NCBI GenBank assembly: GCA_965220105.1
Contig: OZ244811.1
Location: 372,001 to 436,000, forward strand
Length of the DNA stretch: 64,000 bases
Reading direction: 5' to 3'
Source of the DNA: Bin87 sp965220105
GTDB taxonomy: Bacteria; Chloroflexota; Dehalococcoidia; Lucifugimonadales; UBA3495
The position numbers and the translations under genes were made by a program. A model generated the notes under the pieces. It worked only from the letters and a program-made list of their open reading frames with translations, did no database searches and had not been told where the DNA came from. Below, piece by piece: positions 17,576 through 25,555 of the stretch. Position 1 is the stretch's first letter; every line of letters starts with the position of its first letter.

Positions 17576-17770
17576 TTACGCAACGGTGCGCCATCGACAA
17601 CAGCAGGTGCAACCAGGGTCGCGGCAGGCCCTCTCCCGCAGCTGTTCAGGTTCCCTGCGTCGCGCCTTCGGCAGCTTGATTTTCATGTGCCTCATGTGGG
17701 CGTAGTCGTCGGCCTGGAGGTGCGCCAGTGCTGTGGCCAAGTAGCTCAGCATCGACATCGCCGCGGCTTG
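17576..17770 (-). pseudogene. C-terminal fragment of a second DDE transposase copy
   Basis: About 60 codons beginning MSMLSYLATALAHLQADDY, nearly identical to the end of the intact transposase beside it (MSMLAYLATALAHLQADDY). DNA similarity stops abruptly at about 17770, after the shared ATCGCCGCG. The last codons diverge and end REPEQLRERACRDPG. This is the stump of an older sister copy in the same orientation. Confidence 0.8.
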
Positions 17771-17803
17771 ACCAGTGTTGGGTGAACTTGCGAAAGGTTC
17801 TCG

Positions 17804-19333
17804 CTACGCTGCTCGTTGCAGTCCGTTCAGTTGGTGAAGTAGCAACGACGCAACGATGCCGGTATCTGGCTTCTTCTCGTGTTTTCGTTCCCAAGCCTTC
17901 GGCAGCCTGATTCTCATGTGCCTCATGTGGGCGTAGTCGTCAGCTTGGAGGTGAGCCAGTGCGGTGGCCAAGTATGCGAGCATCGACATCGCCGCGTGTA
18001 GCGACACCTTGCTGATGTTGAGGTACCGGTGTACGTTCATCAAGCGACTGTGCTTGGCGCTGCTGAAGTACCGCTCAATCACGGTCCGCAGCTTGTACTT
18101 TGCCTTCCATTCCTCCGAGCAGCGGGGCAGCAGCCCCACTATCCTCAGCAGTTTGCCCTCGGGCTTCTCGTAGTGCGTGGAGTTGCAATACCGCGAGAAG
18201 TGGACCTTGCCTTTGAGGTCGCAGCCCTCAGCGGGGCATCGGAACAGGTGGCCCTGCTCCGCGTCGGTTTCGACGTACTGCATCGGCTTGCCGCCGACGC
18301 ACGTTGGCCGACCCTCTGCCTCGTAGATGCCGTCGTACAACCGCTTGCCGGTCTCTTCGTCCTTTGCAGGCAACCGGACGGCGACCACCGGTATCAGCCC
18401 AAGGCTGACCAAATGCTTGATGTTTTCTATGCTGTCGTAACCCTTGTCCCCCAAAAAATACCGCGGTCCCAGCGTCTCGTAAAGAGCCAGACAGTCGTCC
18501 AGGTCCTGGACCATCACCACCACGTCGCTCGCGTTGGCTGGACGGGTCGTGCCGAACAGTGGCAATCCATAGTTGGCGTCGGCGACAACGTTGACCTTGT
18601 AGCCGAAGTAGAACTCGTCCTTGCTTTCCTTTCGGCCTGATTTGGTGTCGTTTCCCGCGCTGGCGCCTTTCTTGGAACTTCCGCCCTTACCGCGTTTCCT
18701 GGAACTCGGCTTGGCAGAGCGCACATTCTTGGCGGTCCGGTGACCCCACTTGGCGTTCGGGTCCTTGGAGGGCTTTTCCTCGCCCGTCTTCCGGCTCCTT
18801 CTGCCGGGCCGCGCCCAGGCTTCGTCGTCGGTGCTGTCCATGACGAGGGATTCGCCCAGCGGGGGCTTGTCTGCTGGGACGATGTCGGCTTCCCGCAACC
18901 GTTCGATCTCCTCCCCGCATTCCAGGAATACGTCCGCAATGATCTTGTCGATGTAGTCCATGAAGTCTGGTATTTCGACCAGTTTCTTCTTGAACCTGCT
19001 GTACGCGCCCTCGCTGGGAGCGTGGGGCAAACAGCAAATGCGCAAGAAGCGTTCGTTGCCGCCAAGCTTGTCCAAGAAACCGTTGGCGTAGGGCTCTCTG
19101 AGGACGAATTGCATGACGTAGGCACTGAGCATGGCTGAGGCCGGGTAACCCGGGTTTCCACCATTTCGGTGCGGCTCCTCGAGAACGTTTATTAGGGCTG
19201 CAGAATGTGAAATAACCCCCTCGATCACGGCTTCCAGAAAGCCGTAGCCTGATTTAGGGGGTTGTGTAGAGTTTCGGGTAGAATTAGAATAGAAGTAGCC
19301 CACTGGACTTTTTGAAGGGTTCTCGGGGGGCAA
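17804..19333 (-). CDS. DDE transposase, IS1182/IS5-like, intact
   Basis: 509 aa. The N-terminal DUF772-like region includes ASAMLSAYVMQFVLREPYAN and AYSRFKKKLVEIPDF. The DDE triad appears as LVMDSTDDEA, YFLGDKGYDSIENI and RTVIERYFSSAKHSR. A cysteine pair (CPAEGCDLKG) lies before the last motif, as in IS1182 relatives. A basic low-complexity segment (residues about 200-235) precedes the second motif. The TTG start is uncertain, since no ribosome site is obvious. It is the only full-length transposase in the window. Element ends were not identified. Confidence 0.85.
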   Translation of the reverse strand: MPPENPSKSPVGYFYSNSTRNSTQPPKSGYGFLEAVIEGVISHSAALINVLEEPHRNGGNPGYPASAMLSAYVMQFVLREPYANGFLDKLGGNERFLRICCLPHAPSEGAYSRFKKKLVEIPDFMDYIDKIIADVFLECGEEIERLREADIVPADKPPLGESLVMDSTDDEAWARPGRRSRKTGEEKPSKDPNAKWGHRTAKNVRSAKPSSRKRGKGGSSKKGASAGNDTKSGRKESKDEFYFGYKVNVVADANYGLPLFGTTRPANASDVVVMVQDLDDCLALYETLGPRYFLGDKGYDSIENIKHLVSLGLIPVVAVRLPAKDEETGKRLYDGIYEAEGRPTCVGGKPMQYVETDAEQGHLFRCPAEGCDLKGKVHFSRYCNSTHYEKPEGKLLRIVGLLPRCSEEWKAKYKLRTVIERYFSSAKHSRLMNVHRYLNISKVSLHAAMSMLAYLATALAHLQADDYAHMRHMRIRLPKAWERKHEKKPDTGIVASLLLHQLNGLQRAA

Positions 19334-19372
19334 GGCCGCCTTGGAGCTACGAACTCTAGGCGGCCGTTTTTT
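19334..19372 (+). terminator. Terminator-like hairpin before the transposase start
   Basis: GGCCGCCT pairs with AGGCGGCC over a 16-base loop, followed by GTTTTTT on the plus strand. It abuts the transposase start and could form in transcripts reading in from outside, a common protective feature of insertion sequences. Confidence 0.5.
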
Positions 19373-20071
19373 GTACTTATTCGACTGCCTAAATTCTACA
19401 ATTTTCCCGAATAATTCTCAACCCGCCGGTGTCAGTATTTAGTAGATTCTGCAACTCAAAACTACGGCAGGAATAGCTCCTGGAGTGTCTGCGGCAAGGG
19501 CAGATTATTGAGAATGAAGTGTCGCCGTTTCATACGGCAAATGACCATTTCGGTGGGTCGAGACATGACGTTGCAAGGCATCACGGATACCGACCAAATC
19601 CGGGGTTGGACCGGGCTGGGCAGCTTGACCAACTTCCAGCGGTCAGCTTCGGCACTAAATATGCCTGCCGATTCGGTCTGGCGACCAGCTGTTTACCCGG
19701 CTATGAAGCCTAGTGCAGGCGTTCCGGTAGGTGCTCCCCGGAAAATCCCTCAACCAGACCGCGGTATCTAGTTTGCTGAGTCCTCGTGCGCCAACGCCTA
19801 AGGGCAATTGAACGCGACATGGTTGGAAGCACCCGTAATGTGCCGTCTACGGTCAGCCCAAGAAAAACGCATCGGTTCCTAAACAACGACGCATACAAAA
19901 TGACCTAGCGAAGTGGTTGCACCTCGGTTTCCAAGGCACAAAACACTAAGGCGCAACACGTTTGAAATACCCGAGGCCGTGATGACGTAATCCGCCATCA
20001 GTTCTACGATATTCGCTGTCACAATCGGGAAATTTGAGTAGCGAAATTTCCTCACACTGACATCAGGTTCG
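19373..20071. other. Intergenic region upstream of rpmH
   Basis: About 700 bp, more A/T-rich than its surroundings, with no gene supported. It was searched by eye for DnaA boxes and a dnaA gene because rpmH often borders the origin; neither was seen. It probably includes the outer end of the transposase element. Confidence 0.4.
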
Positions 20072-20100
20072 TTGACTGAAATGGGCTACCACAGTATAGT
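20072..20100 (+). promoter_or_regulatory. Promoter of the rpmH-rnpA cluster
   Basis: TTGACT (20072-20077) and TATAGT (20095-20100) are 17 bases apart. The rpmH ATG follows at 20119, with GGAG at 20108-20111, giving a very short leader of about 12 bases. Confidence 0.75.
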
Positions 20101-20118
20101 AATAGGCCGGAGTCAAAC

Positions 20119-20256
20119 ATGCCCAAACGTACTTACCAACCTAAAAAGCGACGCCGGGCCCGCGTGCACGGTTTCCGCTCCCGTTCCCGGACCTCCGACG
20201 GTCGCGCGGTCCTGCGCCGACGCCGTTTCAAGGGCCGGCAAAAGTTGTCCGTCTGA
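20119..20256 (+). CDS. rpmH: 50S ribosomal protein L34
   Basis: 45 aa, beginning MPKRTYQPKKRRRARVHGF with RSRSRTSDGRAVLRRRRFKG following, which is the textbook L34 sequence. It is a very basic protein of the large ribosomal subunit. It starts 19 bases after a strong promoter and heads the conserved rpmH-rnpA-yidD-yidC-jag order seen near many bacterial origins. Confidence 0.97.
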   Translation: MPKRTYQPKKRRRARVHGFRSRSRTSDGRAVLRRRRFKGRQKLSV

Positions 20257-20313
20257 TCGGGCGCTCCCGGTCGCCGTAACTTCCCCCTTTTGTTGTCCGG
20301 TTGTGATTGTTGA

Positions 20314-20703
20314 ATGTTGCGTCGCCACCGTCTCACCGGCGACAAGCGGATTAGGGAACTCTATCGCGGGGGCCGTAGCGCCGCCAACGATTTGCTGGTG
20401 ATTCGTTTGCTACCCAACGGAATGGACCGTAGCCGTTTCTGTATTGTGGCGGGCAAACGGGTCGGCAACGCGGTGGTGAGGAACCATACCAAACGGCGGA
20501 TGCGCGAAGTAGTGCGTTCGCTGCCGGTGCAGGCGGGCTGGGACGCCATCCTTATCGCGCGCACTCCGGCCGCCCAGGCCGATTACCGCCGGGTGAAACG
20601 AGCCGTGGAAAACCTGTACCGCCGAACCGGGTTGAAGTTGCCGGAACCTTCCAACGCTGACACGTTGCTCCCTCCATGGGCGCCCCCAGAGGCGGTGCGT
20701 TGA
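20314..20703 (+). CDS. rnpA: Ribonuclease P protein component
   Basis: 129 aa basic protein that assists the RNase P RNA in trimming tRNA 5' ends. It begins MLRRHRLTGDKRIRELYRG and has the RNR-like signature KRVGNAVVRNHTKRRMRE. It ends with a proline-rich tail beyond the usual domain. The stop overlaps the start region of yidD, so the two are coupled. Confidence 0.96.
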   Translation: MLRRHRLTGDKRIRELYRGGRSAANDLLVIRLLPNGMDRSRFCIVAGKRVGNAVVRNHTKRRMREVVRSLPVQAGWDAILIARTPAAQADYRRVKRAVENLYRRTGLKLPEPSNADTLLPPWAPPEAVR

Positions 20704-20909
20704 AACCCGCCGCCATTGTTGCCATCCGGTTCTACCAGCAGGCCATCTCGCCCTACCTGCCCGCCGTTTGCCGCTACGAACCCAGCTGTTCCCAGTATGC
20801 CGCCGATGCGGTCGAGCAATATGGGGTCAGGAAGGGTTGCTGGTTGGGATTGAAACGAATCGCGCGCTGCCGTCCCCGGGGCGGAAGCGGTTACGACCCG
20901 GTAATCTGA
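20676..20909 (+). CDS. yidD: Membrane protein insertion efficiency factor YidD
   Basis: About 77 aa. The family signature is present: RFYQQAISPYLPAVCRYEPSC, then YAADAVEQYGVRKGCWLGLKR and GGSGYDPV. The small protein binds the inner membrane and helps YidC-dependent insertion. Start is uncertain: ATG at 20676 lies inside rnpA, while TTG at 20700 overlaps the rnpA stop and would give a length closer to the family norm. Confidence 0.95.
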   Translation: MGAPRGGALKPAAIVAIRFYQQAISPYLPAVCRYEPSCSQYAADAVEQYGVRKGCWLGLKRIARCRPRGGSGYDPVI

Positions 20910-20918
20910 ACAAATAAC

Positions 20919-22190
20919 ATGCCGAATTGGTTCCCGCCCTTCCGCACCCGCCGGGTTACTCGCGAATCCTCCCCTACCTCCTCTACCGCGATTCCCAGTT
21001 CACCAGAACGCTTCGGACGCATTGGATTCCGGATCCTCGTGGCTGCGCTGGCCGTGTTGGCGCTGCTGGCGATGGCCGGCTGTCGGCCCAATTTGGGCGC
21101 ATCCACCCAGGGTTGGGGCGCCATTTCCGTTGACCAGGGGGTCGTTTACGCCACCACGCTCAATGGCCAGGTCTTCGCGCTGAATGACCGGGGCGTCGAT
21201 GGCGTCAGCACGCGCTGGACGTCCACCGTGGGCGGTGAAGATGGGTTCCTGGGCTCCTACAACCCGCCGGCGGTCGGCCAATATTTGTACGTGGCCGGTA
21301 TCGACGGGTTCCTCTATGCCCTCGACGCTCGGGAGAGCGGCGTGGTGGAGACGGTCTGGCGCAACCCGTCCGTCGAGTCGGAAGACATGGCGCCCCTGGT
21401 CGGCAGCCCGGGCCTGGACGAGGCCAGGGGCATCGTGGCCGTCGGGTCCGAGGATGGCGGCTTGTACGCCTATAACGCCATCACGGGCTTAGCGCTCAGT
21501 TGGTCGCCCTTCCGTACCGAAGGCGAGGTTTGGTCGACCCCGGTGCTTCGCAATGGCGTTGCCTATTTCGGCTCCCAAAGCGGCGTCATCTATGCGCTGA
21601 GCCTGGAAACCGGCGTCCCGATTTGGGAATTCCAGACCGGCGGGGCAGTGGTTGCCGAACCCCTGATCCACGACAACATGCTGATTGTGGGGTCGTTCGA
21701 TCGCCAGTTGTACGCCCTCGGCCTGGATCACGGAGATTTGCGATGGCAGTTCCAGGGGGACAACTGGTGGTGGGCGACACCGGTCTCATCCGGTCGGTTG
21801 ATTCTAGCCCCGTCCATGGACGGCAGCGTGTATGCGCTGGACGAAAACGGCGCCCTGCGGTGGCAACACGACACCGGAGCGCCCATCGTGGCCGACCCGG
21901 TGTTGCTGGAGCGGGGTCTGGCGGTTGCCAACGTCGACGGGAAGTTGTCGGTGCTCAGAGCCACTGAGACCGACCACGGCTCGTCCCAGGAAATCGCCTC
22001 GCTCACCCTGGGCGACGGCGAAATCAAGGCCCCGTTGATCAGTCGGCGCGACCCGGTAACCGACGGCGCCGGAAGACCCAGTTCCGTTTACATTGGGTCC
22101 GACGATGGCACCGTGCGGCGCGTTCAGGTGGTATCCGGCATCAATATTCTCTGGTGCTACAACACCAAAGAGAACAACAGGTGCAATTAG
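20919..22190 (+). CDS. PQQ-type beta-propeller lipoprotein (BamB-like)
   Basis: 423 aa. A positively charged N terminus of about 40 residues, a hydrophobic stretch and the lipobox LLAMAGC predict a lipoprotein facing outward. The remainder consists of PQQ-like blades with recurring VYALDENGALRWQ, IYALSLETGVPIWEF, LYALGLDHGDLRWQF and YVAGIDGFLYALDA motifs, about seven or eight in all. The fold resembles BamB of the outer-membrane assembly machine and PQQ dehydrogenase propellers, but no enzyme residues were recognised. It starts 10 bp after yidD and 40 bp before yidC, so it is probably co-expressed with the insertion machinery and may act on exported proteins. That role is inference. Confidence 0.85.
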   Translation: MPNWFPPFRTRRVTRESSPTSSTAIPSSPERFGRIGFRILVAALAVLALLAMAGCRPNLGASTQGWGAISVDQGVVYATTLNGQVFALNDRGVDGVSTRWTSTVGGEDGFLGSYNPPAVGQYLYVAGIDGFLYALDARESGVVETVWRNPSVESEDMAPLVGSPGLDEARGIVAVGSEDGGLYAYNAITGLALSWSPFRTEGEVWSTPVLRNGVAYFGSQSGVIYALSLETGVPIWEFQTGGAVVAEPLIHDNMLIVGSFDRQLYALGLDHGDLRWQFQGDNWWWATPVSSGRLILAPSMDGSVYALDENGALRWQHDTGAPIVADPVLLERGLAVANVDGKLSVLRATETDHGSSQEIASLTLGDGEIKAPLISRRDPVTDGAGRPSSVYIGSDDGTVRRVQVVSGINILWCYNTKENNRCN

Positions 22191-22230
22191 GCGCGGGCTC
22201 CCAACCGGTTGACCGAACAGGACGTTACTA

Positions 22231-23160
22231 GTGGAATTTCTCTCCATATTCGTGTTGTTGTGGAACGAAGTAATCATTCGTCCCATGCTCAATACCCTAC
22301 TGGTGCTGTACGTCCTGTGCTTCTCCCAAATGGGAATGGCCATCATCGTGTTCACCGTGCTGGTGCGGGTGGCCACCATACCGCTGACCGTGCGCCAGGT
22401 GCGGCAGATGCGTTCCATGACCGGACTGCAACCCCGGGTGCGGGAAATACAGCAGCGCCATGCCGGCGACCGGCAGCGCATCTCCCAGGAGACCATGCGG
22501 CTCTATCGGGAGACCGGCGTCAGCCCCATCGGATGCCTGGGCCCGCTCATCGTGCAGATGCCTATCCTGATCGGACTGTTCCGGGTGCTCATCCAGACGC
22601 TGTTCAATAACCCGGAAGACCTGGTCAATCTGTCTGACAAGCTGTACTCCTGGCTGACCTTCGTACCAATCCATTCGGCGGTGCCGGTGGACAGCCACTT
22701 CCTGTGGTTGGACCTGAGCCAGCCCGACCCGTCGCCCATCGTAATGCCCATCCTGGTGGCGGTGTCCACCTGGGTACAGCAGAAGATGACGCAGATGCCG
22801 TCCCCGGACCCGCGTCAGCAGTCCAGCCAGACGATGATGTTATGGATGATGCCCATCTTCCTGGGCGCGTTCTCCCTGGGTTGGCCCAGCGGCCTGCCCC
22901 TATATTGGGTGGTATCAAATCTTATCGGCATTGGAATCCAGTACTTTATCACCGGTTGGGGGCCGCTCTTCCCGTTGTTCCCCAGGCGTGGCGATGAGCC
23001 GGCAGACGCAGCGCCGGCATCGCCTGCTCCCAACCCACAGGAGAGTGGAACTGATGGATCAGATAGTTCAAACCGGTCGGACCGTAGAAGAAGCCGAAGA
23101 GCTGGCTCTCGCGGCGCTCGGCGTCGACCGCAACGAGGTAGAGGTCGAAATACTAAATAG
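22231..23160 (+). CDS. yidC: Membrane insertase YidC/Oxa1 family
   Basis: 309 aa of the short Gram-positive/Oxa1 type, without the large periplasmic domain. Visible motifs are MGMAIIVFTVLVRVATIPLT with its hydrophilic-groove arginine, ETGVSPIGCLGPLIVQMPIL, and SGLPLYWVVSNLIGI in the last helix. The C-terminal tail is rich in arginine and serine (RRRSRRAGSRGARRRPQ), as in insertases that dock on ribosomes. Start is GTG. The last 107 bp of the gene overlap jag in another frame; most of the basic tail is encoded there. Confidence 0.93.
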   Translation: MEFLSIFVLLWNEVIIRPMLNTLLVLYVLCFSQMGMAIIVFTVLVRVATIPLTVRQVRQMRSMTGLQPRVREIQQRHAGDRQRISQETMRLYRETGVSPIGCLGPLIVQMPILIGLFRVLIQTLFNNPEDLVNLSDKLYSWLTFVPIHSAVPVDSHFLWLDLSQPDPSPIVMPILVAVSTWVQQKMTQMPSPDPRQQSSQTMMLWMMPIFLGAFSLGWPSGLPLYWVVSNLIGIGIQYFITGWGPLFPLFPRRGDEPADAAPASPAPNPQESGTDGSDSSNRSDRRRSRRAGSRGARRRPQRGRGRNTK

Positions 23161-23854
23161 GGGCCGGCAGGGGTTCCTGGGAATCGGTGGCGAGATGGCC
23201 GAAGTCCGCGTCACTCGACTGGGCGCTGACACCGGTTCGGACCACGATGAACAACCCGGAGACGATTACTCCGAAAACGACTACGCGGACGACGAATACC
23301 GGGATGACGACGAATACCGGGATGATGATGACGATTACGCCGATCAAGTCGAAGTCGCTCCGGCGGCTCCACGCGTCGTAGCCGAAGCCGGTTCGCCCGC
23401 TGCCGCCGCCGTCCAGGCTATTGAGCGCATCCTGGATAACGTGGGCGCCGAGGTGGACGTTTCCCTCCGTTCCGACTTTGACGAGTTGGCCGGCGGGCCC
23501 ATCATCGACATCCAGGGCCCCGATTCCGGCCTGTTGATTGGGCGACGCGGCGCCACCCTCCAGTCCCTGCAGTTCATCGTCCAAAGCATCGTGCGCCAGC
23601 AATTTGAACAGGACGTAAGGGTCTCCGTGGATGTGGAGCAATATCGGCAGCGTCGTGAGGACTCCCTCCGGGAGATGGCCGAACGGGTGGCCGACCGAGT
23701 GGCCCAAACGGGGCGCAGCATCACCCTGGAACCCATGACGCCCTCCGACCGCCGGGTAATTCACATCTACCTGGATGAGCGGGACGGCATCCGAACCGAA
23801 AGCGTCGGGTTCGGCGAGAGCCGCAAGGTGCAAATCATCCCGGAACGTGGCTGA
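23054..23854 (+). CDS. jag: RNA-binding protein Jag/KhpB (SpoIIIJ-associated)
   Basis: 266 aa from MDQIVQTGRTVEEAEEL; GGAGAG lies about 8 bases before this ATG, so the longer open frame upstream is rejected. Residues 1-50 are the Jag_N domain (RGRQGFLGIGG). Then comes a very acidic linker (about 65-105) with an 18-bp perfect tandem duplication. A KH domain with the GxxG-type loop IGRRGATLQSL follows, and finally an R3H domain (LREMAERVADRVAQTGR, then MTPSDRRVIHIYL). The family binds RNA and influences cell-wall and division genes. Next to yidC as usual. Confidence 0.93.
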   Translation: MDQIVQTGRTVEEAEELALAALGVDRNEVEVEILNRGRQGFLGIGGEMAEVRVTRLGADTGSDHDEQPGDDYSENDYADDEYRDDDEYRDDDDDYADQVEVAPAAPRVVAEAGSPAAAAVQAIERILDNVGAEVDVSLRSDFDELAGGPIIDIQGPDSGLLIGRRGATLQSLQFIVQSIVRQQFEQDVRVSVDVEQYRQRREDSLREMAERVADRVAQTGRSITLEPMTPSDRRVIHIYLDERDGIRTESVGFGESRKVQIIPERG

Positions 23855-23867
23855 TATAGCCGTAAAA

Positions 23868-24036
23868 CTCACGCGTACCCACATTAATCTGTCATTGCGA
23901 GGAGCACCCGCTCATCCCGAGCTCGCCGAGGGACGTGGCAATCTCGATGAGGTTGAACACACGGCGGGGAACCGCCGTTGCTACGACGACGAGATTGCCA
24001 CGCTACGCTCGCAATGACAAAGTGGGTACGCATGAT
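23868..24036. mobile_element. MITE, type A, between jag and purF
   Basis: A 169-bp element. Ends are CTCACGCGTACCCAC and (reverse complement) ATCATGCGTACCCAC; inside are GTCATTGCGAGGAGC and GATTGCCACGCTACGCTC. The flanks AGCCGTAAAA and AGGGGTTAAAA look like a decayed 10-11 bp duplication. It ends 13 bases before the purF promoter. Its central part is shared with the copy at 56597. Confidence 0.7.
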
Positions 24037-24049
24037 AGGGGTTAAAACG

Positions 24050-24078
24050 TTGACCGTGGGCCGGGCGCTCAATAGAAT
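24050..24078 (+). promoter_or_regulatory. purF promoter giving a leaderless transcript
   Basis: TTGACC (24050-24055) and TAGAAT (24073-24078) are 17 bases apart. The expected start site, seven bases on, is the A of the purF ATG at 24085. No ribosome-binding sequence precedes the ATG. Confidence 0.7.
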
Positions 24079-24084
24079 ACGTCT

Positions 24085-25533
24085 ATGAGTTACTTCTTGC
24101 CCGACAGTGGCCGGTCAACTCCCTTCGACCATCCCCGCGAAGAGTGCGGCATCGTTGGGATTTTTGCTCCTGGTACCCAGAGCGTCTCGCTGACCGCGGT
24201 GGGGTTGTTCGCATTGCAACATCGGGGCCAGGAGTCGGCCGGGGTGGCCGCCTCCGACGGCGGCGTTATCCGGATGCACACCGGCATGGGACTGGTGGCC
24301 GAGGCTTTCACCGACGGCGACCTGGAGAAAGTAACCGGCGACCTGTCCATCGGGCACACCCGGTATTCAACCACCGGCTCGAGCGATTCCCAAAACGCCC
24401 AGCCCCTGTTGGTGCACGGCGTCAACGGGACGCTGGCCCTGGGTCACAACGGCAACATCATCAACTCCGTCCAACTGCGGGACCAGTTGCTGAGTCGGTG
24501 GGACTGCTCCTTCGCCACCACCACCGATTCCGAGGTGATTGCTCACCTGCTGGCCAACGCTCCGGGCGCCACCTGGCCCGAACGGGTCTTCCATGGCATG
24601 CGTACCATGCAGGGTGCGTTTTCCCTGGTGTTCCTCACCCCGGACGCGGTGATAGCGGCCCGTGACCCGCTGGGCATCCGTCCCCTGTGCCTGGGCAAAC
24701 TCGAGAACGGTTGGGCCGTGGCCTCCGAAACCTGCGCCCTGGATCACATGCAGGCCGACTTCGTGCGCGAGCTGGAGCCAGGTGAAGTCGTCATTATGAA
24801 TCGCGACGGCATCCACTCCGAGGTGTACAGCGGAGCAGCCCGACGGGGTCGTGCCCTCTGCGTGTTCGAGTGGATTTACTTCGCCCGCCCCGACAGCGTG
24901 ATGGACGGGCGGCTGATGTACAACGTCCGGGAAGAGATGGGCGCTCAGCTGGCCGTCGAGCATCCCGCAGATGCCGACCTGGTTATCGGAATTCCCGATT
25001 CCTCCACCTCGGCAGCGGTGGGCTACTCCCGACAATCGGGGATACCCTTCGCCAATGGCCTGGTTCGCAATCGCTACGTGGGTCGCACTTTCATTGAGCC
25101 CGAGCAGCAGCGGCGCGACCGGGGCGTCCGCCAGAAATTCAACCCCATGCCGGCCATCCTGCGCGGCAAGCGCCTGGTCGTGGTGGACGACAGTATAGTC
25201 CGAGGCACCACCACGCCCCACGTCGTAGAACTGCTCCGTCGCGCCGGCGCCACCGAAGTGCACCTGCGGGTGTGCGCGCCGCCCATCAAGCATCCCTGCT
25301 ACCTGGGCGTGGACATGGCCACCCGCCAGGAATTGATCGCCGCCAACAAGTCGGTGCCCGAAATTCGCGACTTGACCGGCGCCGATACCCTGGGCTACCT
25401 GAGTGTCAACGGGCTGATGGGCCTCGTGCGCGGCGACTCCGGCGGCTTCTGCGACGCGTGCTTTACGGGCAATTACCCGGTCCCGGTGCAACTGGATCTG
25501 GGCAAACTGTCCCTGGATAATACGGCGTCCTGA
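24085..25533 (+). CDS. purF: Amidophosphoribosyltransferase
   Basis: 482 aa; first committed step of purine synthesis, turning PRPP and glutamine into phosphoribosylamine. The Ntn glutaminase domain starts at the catalytic cysteine of EECGIVGIFAPG, so about 21 residues form a propeptide removed during maturation. GHTRYSTTGS and LGHNGNI are glutaminase-pocket motifs. The C-terminal phosphoribosyltransferase domain has the PRPP loop VVVDDSIVRGTT. Cysteines near the C terminus (CYLGVD, CDACF) resemble the iron-sulphur ligands of Bacillus-type PurF. First gene of purF-purM-purH; the transcript appears leaderless. Confidence 0.97.
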   Translation: MSYFLPDSGRSTPFDHPREECGIVGIFAPGTQSVSLTAVGLFALQHRGQESAGVAASDGGVIRMHTGMGLVAEAFTDGDLEKVTGDLSIGHTRYSTTGSSDSQNAQPLLVHGVNGTLALGHNGNIINSVQLRDQLLSRWDCSFATTTDSEVIAHLLANAPGATWPERVFHGMRTMQGAFSLVFLTPDAVIAARDPLGIRPLCLGKLENGWAVASETCALDHMQADFVRELEPGEVVIMNRDGIHSEVYSGAARRGRALCVFEWIYFARPDSVMDGRLMYNVREEMGAQLAVEHPADADLVIGIPDSSTSAAVGYSRQSGIPFANGLVRNRYVGRTFIEPEQQRRDRGVRQKFNPMPAILRGKRLVVVDDSIVRGTTTPHVVELLRRAGATEVHLRVCAPPIKHPCYLGVDMATRQELIAANKSVPEIRDLTGADTLGYLSVNGLMGLVRGDSGGFCDACFTGNYPVPVQLDLGKLSLDNTAS

Positions 25534-25555
25534 ATCCGGCGCTGAGGCAGGCCCG

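Noticed and set aside
19373..20118. Chromosome origin next to rpmH
   Set aside because: Gene order suggested it, but neither dnaA nor clear TTATCCACA-like boxes were seen in this stretch.
24367..25491. 374-codon open frame opposite purF
   Set aside because: It is a shadow of purF in GC-rich DNA, histidine- and glycine-rich, without motifs or a start signal.
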